A DNA stretch of 64,000 nucleotides from Danxiaibacter flavus. Lineage in GTDB: Bacteria; Bacteroidota; Bacteroidia; Chitinophagales; Chitinophagaceae. Shown here piece after piece: positions 55,159-63,955 of this stretch. The stretch covers positions 558,001-622,000 of the forward strand of contig NZ_JAULBC010000002.1 in NCBI RefSeq assembly GCF_041060425.1. Reading direction: 5' to 3'. Position numbers and translations under genes: made by a program. The notes beneath the pieces are model-generated. The model was not told the DNA's origin and searched no databases. It was given only the letters and a program-made list of their open reading frames with translations. Within the stretch, counting starts at the first letter, position 1. Every line of letters starts with the position of its first letter.

Positions 55159-56305
55159 TTTCGTAGTTCACATTGTACAGCATTTCAAACTGTTTTTGTG
55201 TGATTGATGCCGGCGTATTCTTTATAAGAAAGTTTCTCAGCGCCCGGGCAAAGCCACTCTTAAAATTTGTAGCCCTGGCAATCTGGTAAGATGTTTTCAC
55301 AATTTTCTTTGCTCTTTTCATGCGAAGATGCTGGTATTGTTCAAACGCACCAGTAATTGTTTGATTCACTTTTAAGCAGCCGGCCAAAACCCAGGCATCT
55401 TCAATAGCCTGGCTGGCGCCCTGCCCAAGATTGGGTGTTGTTGCGTGTGCCGCATCACCGATCAACACAATTCTCCCGTTGAACCATTTATCAATTGGTC
55501 GAAAATCATACAGGTCGCTTTTTATCAGCATCGCAGGGTCTATATTGTCAACAACAACATTCATATTACCGTAAAAGTGTTTCAGATCTTTTTTAATAAG
55601 CGCCAAGGCATCTCCGTTAGATAGCTGGTTACCCTCAGGCATAGCTTTTGTGTACCAGAAATACACCTGGTTCTCTCCCACTTGTGAATAACTGGCTCGC
55701 AAACCACTTGAATAACCCCATACTTCTGCAGCCTCATTAATTTCATTTTCTGGTAGTTGCATATTAACCGTTGCCCGCCAGCAGGTTTGTCCTGAATACC
55801 TGTAAAAAGCATTTGTTACATATTGTTCGCGAATAACGGATCTTATGCCATCTGCTCCGACGAGCAAATCACCTGCTGCTGTTGTTCCATCTGCAAAACA
55901 AACTTTTACGCCATCTTTATTCTGCTCTACAGATACACATCGCTTATTCAGTTGGATAGCATTACCCATTTCTTCCGCAAGGATTTTCTGCAACGTGGAT
56001 CTGTGTATGGCTTGTGAAGTGTGTCCATATTTATCAAGCAATGCTTCGTTATCTATCGTCTGAAGTATATTTCCTTTATAATCTTTGATGTACGCTTTCT
56101 TCAAACAAACAGATGAAGCTTTTATTTTCTCCGCAACGCCAAGTTTTTCGAACATATTCATGGCATTTGCACCGAGCCAGATACCGGCACCAACTGCTTT
56201 TATTTCTTCCGCCGCCTCGTACACTTCAAAGCTGATCCCTCTCTGTTTTAATGCTATAGCAGTTGTTAATCCACCAATGCCGCCGCCAATAATCAAAGCT
56301 TTCAT
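55151..56305 (-). CDS. FAD-dependent monooxygenase
   Basis: 384 residues. The FAD Rossmann motif is IIGGGIGGLTTAIALKQRG at the N-terminus. LLVGADGIRSVIREQ is the DG motif and GRIVLIGDAAHATTPNLGQG the second FAD motif. ASQAIEDAWVLAGCL completes a PHBH-fold (group A) enzyme. It hydroxylates or epoxidises a small organic substrate using NAD(P)H and O2; TetX-like relatives act on antibiotics, but the substrate here is unknown. It is divergent from a TetR regulator across a long palindrome. Confidence 0.92.
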   Translation of the reverse strand: MKALIIGGGIGGLTTAIALKQRGISFEVYEAAEEIKAVGAGIWLGANAMNMFEKLGVAEKIKASSVCLKKAYIKDYKGNILQTIDNEALLDKYGHTSQAIHRSTLQKILAEEMGNAIQLNKRCVSVEQNKDGVKVCFADGTTAAGDLLVGADGIRSVIREQYVTNAFYRYSGQTCWRATVNMQLPENEINEAAEVWGYSSGLRASYSQVGENQVYFWYTKAMPEGNQLSNGDALALIKKDLKHFYGNMNVVVDNIDPAMLIKSDLYDFRPIDKWFNGRIVLIGDAAHATTPNLGQGASQAIEDAWVLAGCLKVNQTITGAFEQYQHLRMKRAKKIVKTSYQIARATNFKSGFARALRNFLIKNTPASITQKQFEMLYNVNYEIG

Positions 56306-56338
56306 ATTGAGTTTTTTATTTAAATAAATCAGGAATAT

Positions 56339-56374
56339 TTTTCAAAATTAGGTCAATTGACCTAATTTTGAAAA
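56339..56374. promoter_or_regulatory. 36-base perfect palindromic operator with divergent promoters
   Basis: The left half TTTTCAAAATTAGGTCAA (56339-56356) is followed directly by its exact complement in reverse (56357-56374). TAATTTTG, a TAnnTTTG -7 box, is present on the plus strand (56363-56370, 11 bases before the TetR ATG) and on the minus strand (56343-56350, 37 bases before the monooxygenase ATG). Binding by the TetR dimer would cover both promoters at once. Confidence 0.82.
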
Positions 56375-56381
56375 TACATTT

Positions 56382-56996
56382 ATGTCAACGAAAGAAATAA
56401 TATTACAAACGGCGCTTAACTTGTTTAATGAGAACGGAATAAATTCTGTAACGACAAGATCCATCGCGACGGAAATGGGAATCAGCCAGGGGAATCTTCA
56501 ATATCACTATAAAAATGTGGATACGATTATTGAAGCGCTCTTTAGCAATCTAACCCAGGAATTCAACCAGCTTGTATCAGCACTTGAAACAGGTGAGTAT
56601 CTTGCACCGGAGGAACTGTGGCTTTCTGTTCATCGAACATTTCCATTGATTTACAACTACCGGTTTATTTTTCTGCATTTTGTGGAAATAGCCAGGCGTA
56701 TTCCTGCGATAGGAAAAAAATATGCGGCGATAAACAGTCAACGGAAAATACAGTTTATGGCCATTATCCATAAGCTTGTAGAATCCGGTTATTTCAGGAA
56801 GGAAATTCCAGAGGAACAATATCATCACCTGATCACAAGATTATTTATCACTGCAGATTTTTGGCTCAGCAGCAATGCAATAACTGGCAATGCTAAAGGA
56901 AAGAACGCCATAAAAGTTTTTACGGACGTCTTCTTCTCAAACTTCTATCCTTATCTTACTCCCAAAGGAATAAAGAAATTTTATTCAGCGCAATAG
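56382..56996 (+). CDS. TetR/AcrR family transcriptional regulator
   Basis: 204 residues. The N-terminal helix-turn-helix is at about 8-50 (EIILQTALNLFNENGINSVT, TRSIATEMGISQGNLQYHYK). The remainder is helical with an AYYPLT-like ligand domain (FPLIYNYRFIFLHFVEIARR). It is probably a repressor of the divergent monooxygenase and of itself through the palindrome between them. The inducing ligand is likely the monooxygenase substrate, which is inference. Confidence 0.92.
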   Translation: MSTKEIILQTALNLFNENGINSVTTRSIATEMGISQGNLQYHYKNVDTIIEALFSNLTQEFNQLVSALETGEYLAPEELWLSVHRTFPLIYNYRFIFLHFVEIARRIPAIGKKYAAINSQRKIQFMAIIHKLVESGYFRKEIPEEQYHHLITRLFITADFWLSSNAITGNAKGKNAIKVFTDVFFSNFYPYLTPKGIKKFYSAQ

Positions 56997-57030
56997 GAAC
57001 AAGCTTTGCGCAACTCTTTTAACAAACAAT

Positions 57031-57567
57031 ATGTTTTGTGTTATTACCGGAGGTCCGGGTGCGGGCAAAACGACACTAATTGAGGCCTTACAAAAAGTAA
57101 ATTTTATTTGCATGCCCGAAGTGGCAAGGGAGATCATTCGAGAGCAATCGGCTACTAATGGTGAGGGCTTGCCGTGGAAAAACAGGGAATTGTATGCAGC
57201 GCTCATGCTGGACGGATCCCTTGCTTCATACAATGCAGCACCTGCAGGCAATAGTATTGTATTTTTCGACCGTGGCATACCGGATGTTATGTGCTATCAT
57301 CGGTTGATTAACCTACCAATTACGGCGCATTTATCCGATGCCGTTTCACGTTACCGGTACAACGAGAAAGTATTTATTCTTCCTCCATGGCCAGAAATCT
57401 ATCATACAGATTCCGAGCGCAAACAGGACTGGCAGGAGGCGGAATACACTTTTCACCTGATGAAGCAGGTTTATGAAGATTGCGGCTACACTCCCATCGA
57501 AGTGCCGCGGCAGGGTGTAGAGGAAAGGGTGGAGTTTGTGAAGAAAGAGTTGAGGTGTGAGGTTTAA
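57031..57567 (+). CDS. P-loop AAA-type ATPase
   Basis: 178 residues. The Walker A motif is CVITGGPGAGKTTL near residue 10 and a Walker-B-like FFDRGIPDV near 83. The layout matches the AAA_28 predicted-ATPase group. Conserved regions include CMPEVAREIIREQ and YTFHLMKQVYEDCGY. The function is unknown; a nucleotide- or small-molecule-phosphorylating role is possible. It is 34 bases after the TetR gene. The stop codon lies within a repeat block. Confidence 0.85.
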   Translation: MFCVITGGPGAGKTTLIEALQKVNFICMPEVAREIIREQSATNGEGLPWKNRELYAALMLDGSLASYNAAPAGNSIVFFDRGIPDVMCYHRLINLPITAHLSDAVSRYRYNEKVFILPPWPEIYHTDSERKQDWQEAEYTFHLMKQVYEDCGYTPIEVPRQGVEERVEFVKKELRCEV

Positions 57568-57742
57568 GGCGTAAGGCGTTGGGGTATCAGGTTTCAGATG
57601 TCAGGTTTCAGGCTTTATCTTACTGTCTTACTATCTTACTGTCTTACTATCTTACTGCCTTACTATCTTACTGTCTTACCATCTTACGGTCTTACGGTCT
57701 TACGGTCTTACACGTCTTACTCGTCTTACTCGTCTTACGGCC
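57552..57742. repeat. Word repeats between ATPase and DsbA-like genes
   Basis: GGTGTGAGGTTTAAGGCG words and TCAGGTTTCAGATGTCAGG text (57552-57612) are followed by about 15 tandem words of type CTTACTATCTTACTGT and CTTACGGT (57615-57740). The reading frame through them is open and in frame with the DsbA-like gene. Confidence 0.75.
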
Positions 57743-57743
57743 T

Positions 57744-57751
57744 TATCTTTG
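57744..57751 (+). promoter_or_regulatory. Predicted -7 box close to the DsbA-like start codon
   Basis: TATCTTTG matches TAnnTTTG and ends 4 bases before the ATG at 57756. This suggests a leaderless mRNA. No -33 TTG is seen in the repeats upstream. Confidence 0.4.
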
Positions 57752-57755
57752 CCTC

Positions 57756-58394
57756 ATGACAGTCTATTATTGTTACGATGCCTATTGTGGCTGGTGTTAC
57801 GGATTTAGTCCGATCATTAAGAGAATTGCTGAAGAATATAAAGATCGCCTGGCCTTCGAAGTGCTATCCGGCGGCATGATCATTACAGAAAAGCCTGTAG
57901 CTATTGGCGCTACAGCTTCTTATATTCAACAAGCATATAAAACGGTTGAAGAACGCACCGGCATTGAATTTGGTCAGGATTATCTCTGGCATGTTTTCAA
58001 TCCGGATAAAAGTGACTGGTTCCCCAGTTCTGAAAAACCTGCTATAGCTATGTGTATTTTTAAGGGGATATATCCTGATGAGCAGGTGGCTTTTGCTGCC
58101 GATCTGCAATATGCATTACATTACGAAGGAAGGGATTTGTGCGACGATGAAGCCTACCGGCATTTGCTGGAGAAATATCAAATAGATGCAGAGGATTTTT
58201 ACCGCAAGCTGCGTGATGAAGCATACAAAGAAAAAGCCTATTACGAATTTGCGTTGTGTAAACAGTTACAGGTAACAGGTTTTCCAACCGCGTTTTTGCA
58301 GGTTAGCGAATCAAAATTTTATTTGTTAACGCGCGGATTTACGGAATACGAACAATTTAAAAACACGATTGATAATGTTTTGACAGAACTGTAG
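57756..58394 (+). CDS. DsbA family (FrnE-like) thioredoxin-fold protein
   Basis: 212 residues from the ATG at 57756; a longer frame back to 57579 reads only repeat DNA. The CGWC redox motif is in YYCYDAYCGWCYGFSP near residue 10. The insertion helical domain and cis-Pro loop (VTGFPTAFLQV) complete a DsbA/FrnE fold. No signal peptide is present, so it acts in the cytoplasm, as FrnE-like proteins do. It is likely an oxidoreductase or isomerase for thiols; substrate unknown. Its stop codon is at the edge of a hairpin repeat. Confidence 0.88.
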   Translation: MTVYYCYDAYCGWCYGFSPIIKRIAEEYKDRLAFEVLSGGMIITEKPVAIGATASYIQQAYKTVEERTGIEFGQDYLWHVFNPDKSDWFPSSEKPAIAMCIFKGIYPDEQVAFAADLQYALHYEGRDLCDDEAYRHLLEKYQIDAEDFYRKLRDEAYKEKAYYEFALCKQLQVTGFPTAFLQVSESKFYLLTRGFTEYEQFKNTIDNVLTEL

Positions 58395-58546
58395 AGACGT
58401 TGCACCGCAACGTCTCGTTCTAAAAAAACGTTGCACCGCAACGTCTCGTTCCAAAAACGTTGCACCGCAACGTTCACATTATTCCAAAACGCCGTTGCAT
58501 GACGTTGTCATGCAATAAAAAAGAGACGTTGCAGTGCAACGTCTCT
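58394..58546. repeat. Array of GAGACGTTGC hairpins
   Basis: Four or five related hairpins in a row separate convergent genes. GAGACGTTGC (58394-58403) pairs with GCAACGTCTC (58407-58416). Two more ACGTTGCACCGCAACGT copies follow at about 58428-58470, then a diverged GTTGCATGACGTTGTCATGC (about 58493-58513). The last, AGAGACGTTGCA (58522-58533) with TGCAACGTCTCT (58535-58546), is perfect. Confidence 0.85.
58517..58546 (-). terminator. SusD terminator
   Basis: On the minus strand the perfect 12-base hairpin (58522-58546) is followed by a T run (plus A's at 58517-58522). It lies 13 bases after the SusD stop and should terminate the second SusC/SusD unit. Confidence 0.72.
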
Positions 58547-58559
58547 ACGGTGTTTGATC

Positions 58560-60287
58560 CTAATAACCCGGGTTCTGTTTTAATTGTCTTGATGCATTTA
58601 ATACGTTCTGACCAATTGGGAAAATAACTGTGTGGTCGTCTGCATCGGGCTTTTTATCCCACCACGTTCCAGAATGAAACACACCCCATCGAACAAGATC
58701 GGTTCTTCTTCTGCCTTCAACCAAAAATTCCCTGCCCCACTCATCGAGGATTTCCTGGTTGGTCAACTGACTTCCGTCTGCTTTATAAAGACTTGGGGAA
58801 CCATCAGGATAATTACGAACACGTACCGCATTTAACAAAGAAGCAGCACCAGCTTTATCACCCTGCCTGTATTTGCATTCTGCCAATGAATAATAGATCT
58901 CTGCAAATCTTATTTCTGCATAAGCAGACGAAATCTTATTAGCATCATCACTTGGATAGAACGGATACTTTACAGGAAAATAACCGGAGTTATGATCTCC
59001 ATGATTCATGTTGGATTCTTTGTCTGCTATTTTAGTTCCAGGTTTTGCGTCGAGGAACATGCCTGCCTGGTCACGAATAAACAACGGATATGGTCCTTTG
59101 TTGCCACGCACAGTGTCTATTCTTCCATCAACAGTTGTATAAGGGAGATAACCAAAAAGGAACATGCCTTCCCTTTTACTATTGCCTAAATTTTTATACT
59201 TTTTCAACCGAAAATCATCCGGATATTTTTGAAACTTAACAACAGGTTTGCCTAATGCAAAGCTGTATTCAACACTATCAACATCTCTTCCTGGCTGTAG
59301 GGCAAATTTTGGATTAGCTTCTCCCCAATCAGTAAAACCAAAATATCGGGGAGCCTCATAAGTTATGGCATTAAAATACATACCACCGTCGTACTGCCAG
59401 TGTGTAAGCCCAAAGCTTCCGGGGAAACCAAAGATTGTTTCGGATGATTGTGCATTGTTGTAATCAAATGGTGCGTCCCATCTTTGCTCAAGTGCATAGG
59501 AACCATATTTGCCGTTAATAAGATCTTCACAAAGAGCAGCGCATTCAGTGAATTTATCAATGCCGGTATATGCTTTGGAATTCAGGTACAGTCTCACTAA
59601 TAAAGCAGCGGCGCCACCTTTTGTCCACCGCCCAATCGCATTGTTGCCTAATTGATCCCTTGTGAACAAAGCTGGCAACGCATCTTTCAATTCTTTTTCA
59701 ATAAAATCAAAAGTCTCTTGTGGTGAAACCTGCGGACCGCCGAGCACTTCACCTTTAACTTTTGTTACCAACACAATATTCCTGTAAAAATCGACTGCCC
59801 GTAGATTTAGCCAGGCTCTTAGCGTTTTTAACTCTGCAATCATGCCGTCAAGTTCTGTTTGTGTCATACTGAATTTTGCAGGATCAGTAATTCCTTCCAG
59901 ATCTTCCAATGAATTTGTTGCAAGGCAAATGCCCTCATACAGCGCGTTCCACGCATCATTTGTAAATCCATCATTTGGTGTCCATGTATGATAATGAACC
60001 CGCTGAAACTGCCCGCCATCAAACCAGTCGCCCTGCCTGTTCAGCGTCATTAGTTCATCTGTACTGTTTTCCTGCAACATAAATGTGTTGCCGCCCTGTA
60101 TGCTCCAGTAAGAATGTTCAAAGGCCCTTAAAAAATCTCTGATCACATCCTCTTTCGTCTGCAGAAAATTGCCGGAATCGATCGTATCATATAAAGTCTC
60201 ATCAAGTTTTGTACAGCTTACAGAAAGTGTAAGTACAATATAAAATGCAGATTTAAACACGCGGCTTATAAATTTATTATGTATCAT
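58560..60287 (-). CDS. SusD/RagB family lipoprotein (second pair)
   Basis: 575 residues. The lipoprotein signal peptide ends at Cys in FYIVLTLSVSC. N-terminal sequence KEDVIRDFLRAFEHSYWSIQ and C-terminal DEWGREFLVEGRRRTDLVRW mark a SusD protein; ERRTDL-type residues are conserved. It would bind a glycan or other nutrient at the surface with the SusC partner encoded 15 bases upstream. No enzyme genes in the window reveal the substrate. Confidence 0.93.
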   Translation of the reverse strand: MIHNKFISRVFKSAFYIVLTLSVSCTKLDETLYDTIDSGNFLQTKEDVIRDFLRAFEHSYWSIQGGNTFMLQENSTDELMTLNRQGDWFDGGQFQRVHYHTWTPNDGFTNDAWNALYEGICLATNSLEDLEGITDPAKFSMTQTELDGMIAELKTLRAWLNLRAVDFYRNIVLVTKVKGEVLGGPQVSPQETFDFIEKELKDALPALFTRDQLGNNAIGRWTKGGAAALLVRLYLNSKAYTGIDKFTECAALCEDLINGKYGSYALEQRWDAPFDYNNAQSSETIFGFPGSFGLTHWQYDGGMYFNAITYEAPRYFGFTDWGEANPKFALQPGRDVDSVEYSFALGKPVVKFQKYPDDFRLKKYKNLGNSKREGMFLFGYLPYTTVDGRIDTVRGNKGPYPLFIRDQAGMFLDAKPGTKIADKESNMNHGDHNSGYFPVKYPFYPSDDANKISSAYAEIRFAEIYYSLAECKYRQGDKAGAASLLNAVRVRNYPDGSPSLYKADGSQLTNQEILDEWGREFLVEGRRRTDLVRWGVFHSGTWWDKKPDADDHTVIFPIGQNVLNASRQLKQNPGY

Positions 60288-60302
60288 TTTTAAAGGTTTT
60301 GC

Positions 60303-63269
60303 TTAGAAATTAACCTGAAGTCCGAAAAGTAGCTGAAGTGACGAGGGGTAATAATTGAGCCTGTTGTTTACTCCCGGATATAAGCCATTGATTGGCACAA
60401 GGTCAGGATCACCCCCTTTATATTTTGTAAAGCAATGCAAATTTCTGGCAGTAGCGTAAACACGTGCCGACCGAATTTTGATGCTCTGGCTAAACCGGCA
60501 GGTATAACCAACAGACATGTTGTCAATTTTTACAAAGTTGCCGGACTCAAGAAAGTAATCAGATAAAGTTGCGTACGTAGCGCCGTTTGTAAGCTTTGAA
60601 TATTTACCGCCGTCATAAGCCGTTGTAAGCACGTTGGCATTTTGCTGCGTAGCGGGTGTACCCAGTTTAAATGCGAAGGTGTTAAAGATCTTGTAGCCAA
60701 AAACTCCGCGAAGAAACACACCTGCATCCCAGTTCCTGTATTTAAAATAGTGTCCCATACTTGCAGTGAATTGAGGTAATCCATTACCGGTATATTGCTT
60801 ATCATCATTAGTGGCTTTATCTCCTCTTATTGTCTTTCCATCTTTAGTATATACCAATAAGGCCCCGGTGCTATCTACTCCGGCGGAACGCCATGTATAG
60901 AAGCTCCCAACACGTCTGCCTTCTTCTATTCGCTGAACATTGCCGGGGGTTCCGGGACCAGGCATACCAACTACATCAACGTACTTTTGCCCTTTGTATA
61001 TTTCGTTAGAAAAAGAGATGAATTTGTTGCTATTGGTAGCCCCCGCAAACGAAATATTATAGTTGAAGTCTTTGTGCCTTACAACATTTGCATTGAGCTG
61101 AATTTCCAGCCCGGCATTTTTCATGGTTCCCACATTTGCGTAAGTCTGCTGTCTGATATTGGGCGGATTCGGCACATTGTAATCACCTAGTAAATCCTTG
61201 TTGGTTCGTTGATAATAGTTAATGCTACCGGAAAGTAAACTTTGAAACAGATCGAAATCCACGCCTGCATTAAAATTGATCGCTTTCTCCCACCTCAGAT
61301 TGTAATTCGCGTTCTGATTGGGTCCCCAAACCTGGTAAGTCGTTCCGTTGTATATATAATAGCCATAGCCTCCGTATGTATTTAATGATTTATAATTACC
61401 AAAATCCTGATTACCGGTTGTACCATAATCCGCTCTTAATTTAAGATCGTTCAACCAGGGAATGTTTTGCATGAATTTCTCCTGGGTTAGCCGCCAGGCA
61501 ACAGCGACGGCCGGAAAATTACCCCACTTGTTTGACTTTCCGAACTTAGAGGAACCTTCATGTCTTAAGCTGGCAGACAAATAATATTTTTTGTTGAAGT
61601 CATAGTTTACCCGGCCGAAAAAAGAAATTAGTTTGGAACTGTTTTTCGATGAGCTAACGCCCTTTATGCCAGTTTCGGCATCCCACCAACCTGCTTCCAT
61701 ATTGTTATAGGTCAGCACATCAGACGGAAACCCCTCGTTACCGGCAGAAAATTGAGAATAGGTTGAATATTGATAAGAATATCCACCAGCCAGCTTAAAC
61801 GCGTGCTTGCTTATGTTCACATCATAATTGCCTATCCATTCAAAATTCTTTTGATCGGTATCTTCCTGCTTTTGCTGCGCAGTGCTGCGTCCGTTACCTC
61901 CGTTTGATTTTTGCTTATAAGTAATGGTTGAGGGTGTAAAATCATAATTGCGATAAGAGAAGCCAGTTTCTCCAACCGTTACAGTTGTGCTTAAGGTCTT
62001 TGTTATGTTGAGTTTAAAAGAGCCACTCATGTCAATGAGTTTGGCATCTTGCTGTTTAAGTATAGCCTTTGCTTCTTCTATCGGGTTGTTGGCAAAAAAA
62101 CCGGTACGGATATAGGCATATCTGCCAAGGCTGTCATAAGGCGACATTGTTGGATTCAGCGTTAGTGCATAGTTGAACCCTTCCATATAAGCGTGATTCA
62201 CTTTATAATACCTTGGTGCTATATTTATTGACGCTGTATACAGATTATTTGCTGCAGTGTGATTAATATTCAACCTTGCTCCATATTCTTCTTTTGTTGC
62301 ACGCAGATCAATCCCCTCTGCCCTGCGATAATCTGCAGATACCATATAATTGGTTTTAACACCACCGCCGGAAAACTGAAGTGTATGTTTGGTTGATATG
62401 GCAGGATCGCGGCTTACTTGTTTCAGCCAATCTGTATTGTGCCCAAAATCATTACCTCTTTCCTTATGTGCAACGAACTCATCCCTTGACAGCACCTTCA
62501 ATTTATTGGTGATAAAATCCAGTCCAATGTATCCATCGTAAAATAGCCGCGGTTCGGATGATCCTTTTTTAGTAGTGATGATAATTACACCGTTGCTGCC
62601 GCGCGTTCCATAAATAGCAGATGCAGCACCACCCTTTAGAACATCTATCGACTCTATATCGTTTTGATTAATATTGTTGATATTACCACCTGGTATTCCA
62701 TTGATAACATACAAAGGTTCCAACCCGGCATTCCTGGATGAAACACCTCTTAGCTGGATCGTTGGCGTAGAGTTTGGGTCAGCAGTAAATGTGTTTGAAA
62801 CGGTTAGTCCCGCCACCTTTCCTTGCAATGACATTAGTGCGCCATTTCCTCCGACACTAAGCAACTCTTTTCCCGAAATATGTGTTACGGCGCTGGAGAC
62901 TTCTTTTTTGTTAAGCGTTCCGTAGCCAATACTCACTACTGTAACGGTTACATTAGAGAGATCTGAAATGCCCTCACTGAGAACCACGTCAATAGTACTT
63001 TTTGAACCGACATAAACATGTTTGTCGGCGAAGCCAATGTGGGAGAATACCAGTGTGTCTTCATCGCTGGCCTTGACGGAAAAGGTTCCGTCTTTCTGCG
63101 TTTCTGTAGCAGCGCTTTTGTTTTTAACGATCACCGAAACACTCTGAAGTGCAACGTTACTTGTATCGGTGACTTTCCCGGTAATTGTTTTTAATTGTTG
63201 GGCTGACGACGAAAATGAAAACGTTAATAGAATCAGCAAGCAAAAGCTTAGACTTTTTTTCTTTCTCAT
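60303..63269 (-). CDS. SusC/RagA family TonB-linked transporter (second pair)
   Basis: 988 residues. Signal peptide (SFCLLILLTFSFSSSAQ), CarboxypepD_reg-like domain at about 25-103 (LKTITGKVTDTSNVALQSVS), TonB-box-like VTVVSIGYGTLNKKEVSS and plug (LRGVSSRNAGLEPLYVINGI, IDVLKGGAASAIYGTRGSNG). The barrel ends LQLLFGLQVNF. It forms the transport pair with the SusD gene 15 bases downstream. No sigma, anti-sigma or hybrid sensor gene is adjacent; the nearest upstream regulator is an XRE gene 287 bases away. Confidence 0.94.
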   Translation of the reverse strand: MRKKKSLSFCLLILLTFSFSSSAQQLKTITGKVTDTSNVALQSVSVIVKNKSAATETQKDGTFSVKASDEDTLVFSHIGFADKHVYVGSKSTIDVVLSEGISDLSNVTVTVVSIGYGTLNKKEVSSAVTHISGKELLSVGGNGALMSLQGKVAGLTVSNTFTADPNSTPTIQLRGVSSRNAGLEPLYVINGIPGGNINNINQNDIESIDVLKGGAASAIYGTRGSNGVIIITTKKGSSEPRLFYDGYIGLDFITNKLKVLSRDEFVAHKERGNDFGHNTDWLKQVSRDPAISTKHTLQFSGGGVKTNYMVSADYRRAEGIDLRATKEEYGARLNINHTAANNLYTASINIAPRYYKVNHAYMEGFNYALTLNPTMSPYDSLGRYAYIRTGFFANNPIEEAKAILKQQDAKLIDMSGSFKLNITKTLSTTVTVGETGFSYRNYDFTPSTITYKQKSNGGNGRSTAQQKQEDTDQKNFEWIGNYDVNISKHAFKLAGGYSYQYSTYSQFSAGNEGFPSDVLTYNNMEAGWWDAETGIKGVSSSKNSSKLISFFGRVNYDFNKKYYLSASLRHEGSSKFGKSNKWGNFPAVAVAWRLTQEKFMQNIPWLNDLKLRADYGTTGNQDFGNYKSLNTYGGYGYYIYNGTTYQVWGPNQNANYNLRWEKAINFNAGVDFDLFQSLLSGSINYYQRTNKDLLGDYNVPNPPNIRQQTYANVGTMKNAGLEIQLNANVVRHKDFNYNISFAGATNSNKFISFSNEIYKGQKYVDVVGMPGPGTPGNVQRIEEGRRVGSFYTWRSAGVDSTGALLVYTKDGKTIRGDKATNDDKQYTGNGLPQFTASMGHYFKYRNWDAGVFLRGVFGYKIFNTFAFKLGTPATQQNANVLTTAYDGGKYSKLTNGATYATLSDYFLESGNFVKIDNMSVGYTCRFSQSIKIRSARVYATARNLHCFTKYKGGDPDLVPINGLYPGVNNRLNYYPSSLQLLFGLQVNF

Positions 63270-63556
63270 GCGCGTAGGTTAAGGATTAGAGAATATTTTT
63301 TGATCGATGACTAAGGTGCGGCTAAATCGATAAAGCAAAGGCATCTAAATTATTCAGGACGGGCATAAGTTATTCCGGGAATCGTTAACTTAATTGCATT
63401 TTCGCATTGTTGACAGTACAAGAGGAATATTGCAGGAAAAGCATTGGTAACATGAAAAGGAAATTCTTTTCTATCAGGAATATCACAAAAAATCAGAGGA
63501 AGATAGGTTGAGGCAATGGTTTGCTTTACTATAACAGTACTTCCATAGAATGCTAT

Positions 63557-63955
63557 TCAATTATTAATATGTTTTTCAAGCAATTTTTCCAGTCTGAAAA
63601 TGGTATCATCCTTTTCTTTCAGCATCCGTTCGTATAGCTCAATTACTTTATCAAACGGATTGAAAGACGAGTGATAATTTAAATCGTTGATATTTGAATG
63701 GTCGCGATACATTTTCGAAATAATGTTCCTGGCTGTTTCTTCATTGAAGTTTTCAAAAGCTTCCCTTGGCAGTTCTAAAGCCTTTGAAATATGTTCCAAT
63801 ATTTCGGGTTCAATGTTTTCTCTTGCTTCCAGAAGCGAAATCTTTTTTTGGCTCCAATGCGCACCTAATTCGCAAGCGAGTGTATCTTGTTTCATTCCCA
63901 GCATTTCACGAAAACGTTTAACATTTCTTCCATGATGGATGTTATAATCGGTCAT
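63557..63955 (-). CDS. XRE family HTH regulator
   Basis: 132 residues from the ATG at 63955 (MTDYNIHHGRNVKRFREMLG). The helix-turn-helix is at about 10-60 (MKQDTLACELGAHWSQKKIS, LEARENIEPEILEHISKALE). A C-terminal coiled coil (ERMLKEKDDTIFRLEKLLEK) suggests dimerisation. Target and signal are unknown. It is upstream of the second SusC gene on the same strand after 287 bases without an ORF. Confidence 0.82.
   Translation of the reverse strand: MTDYNIHHGRNVKRFREMLGMKQDTLACELGAHWSQKKISLLEARENIEPEILEHISKALELPREAFENFNEETARNIISKMYRDHSNINDLNYHSSFNPFDKVIELYERMLKEKDDTIFRLEKLLEKHINN

Noticed and set aside
57613..57742. Possible CRISPR array in CTTAC words
   Set aside because: Units are only about 8 bases, contiguous and degenerate, with no unique spacers and no cas genes.
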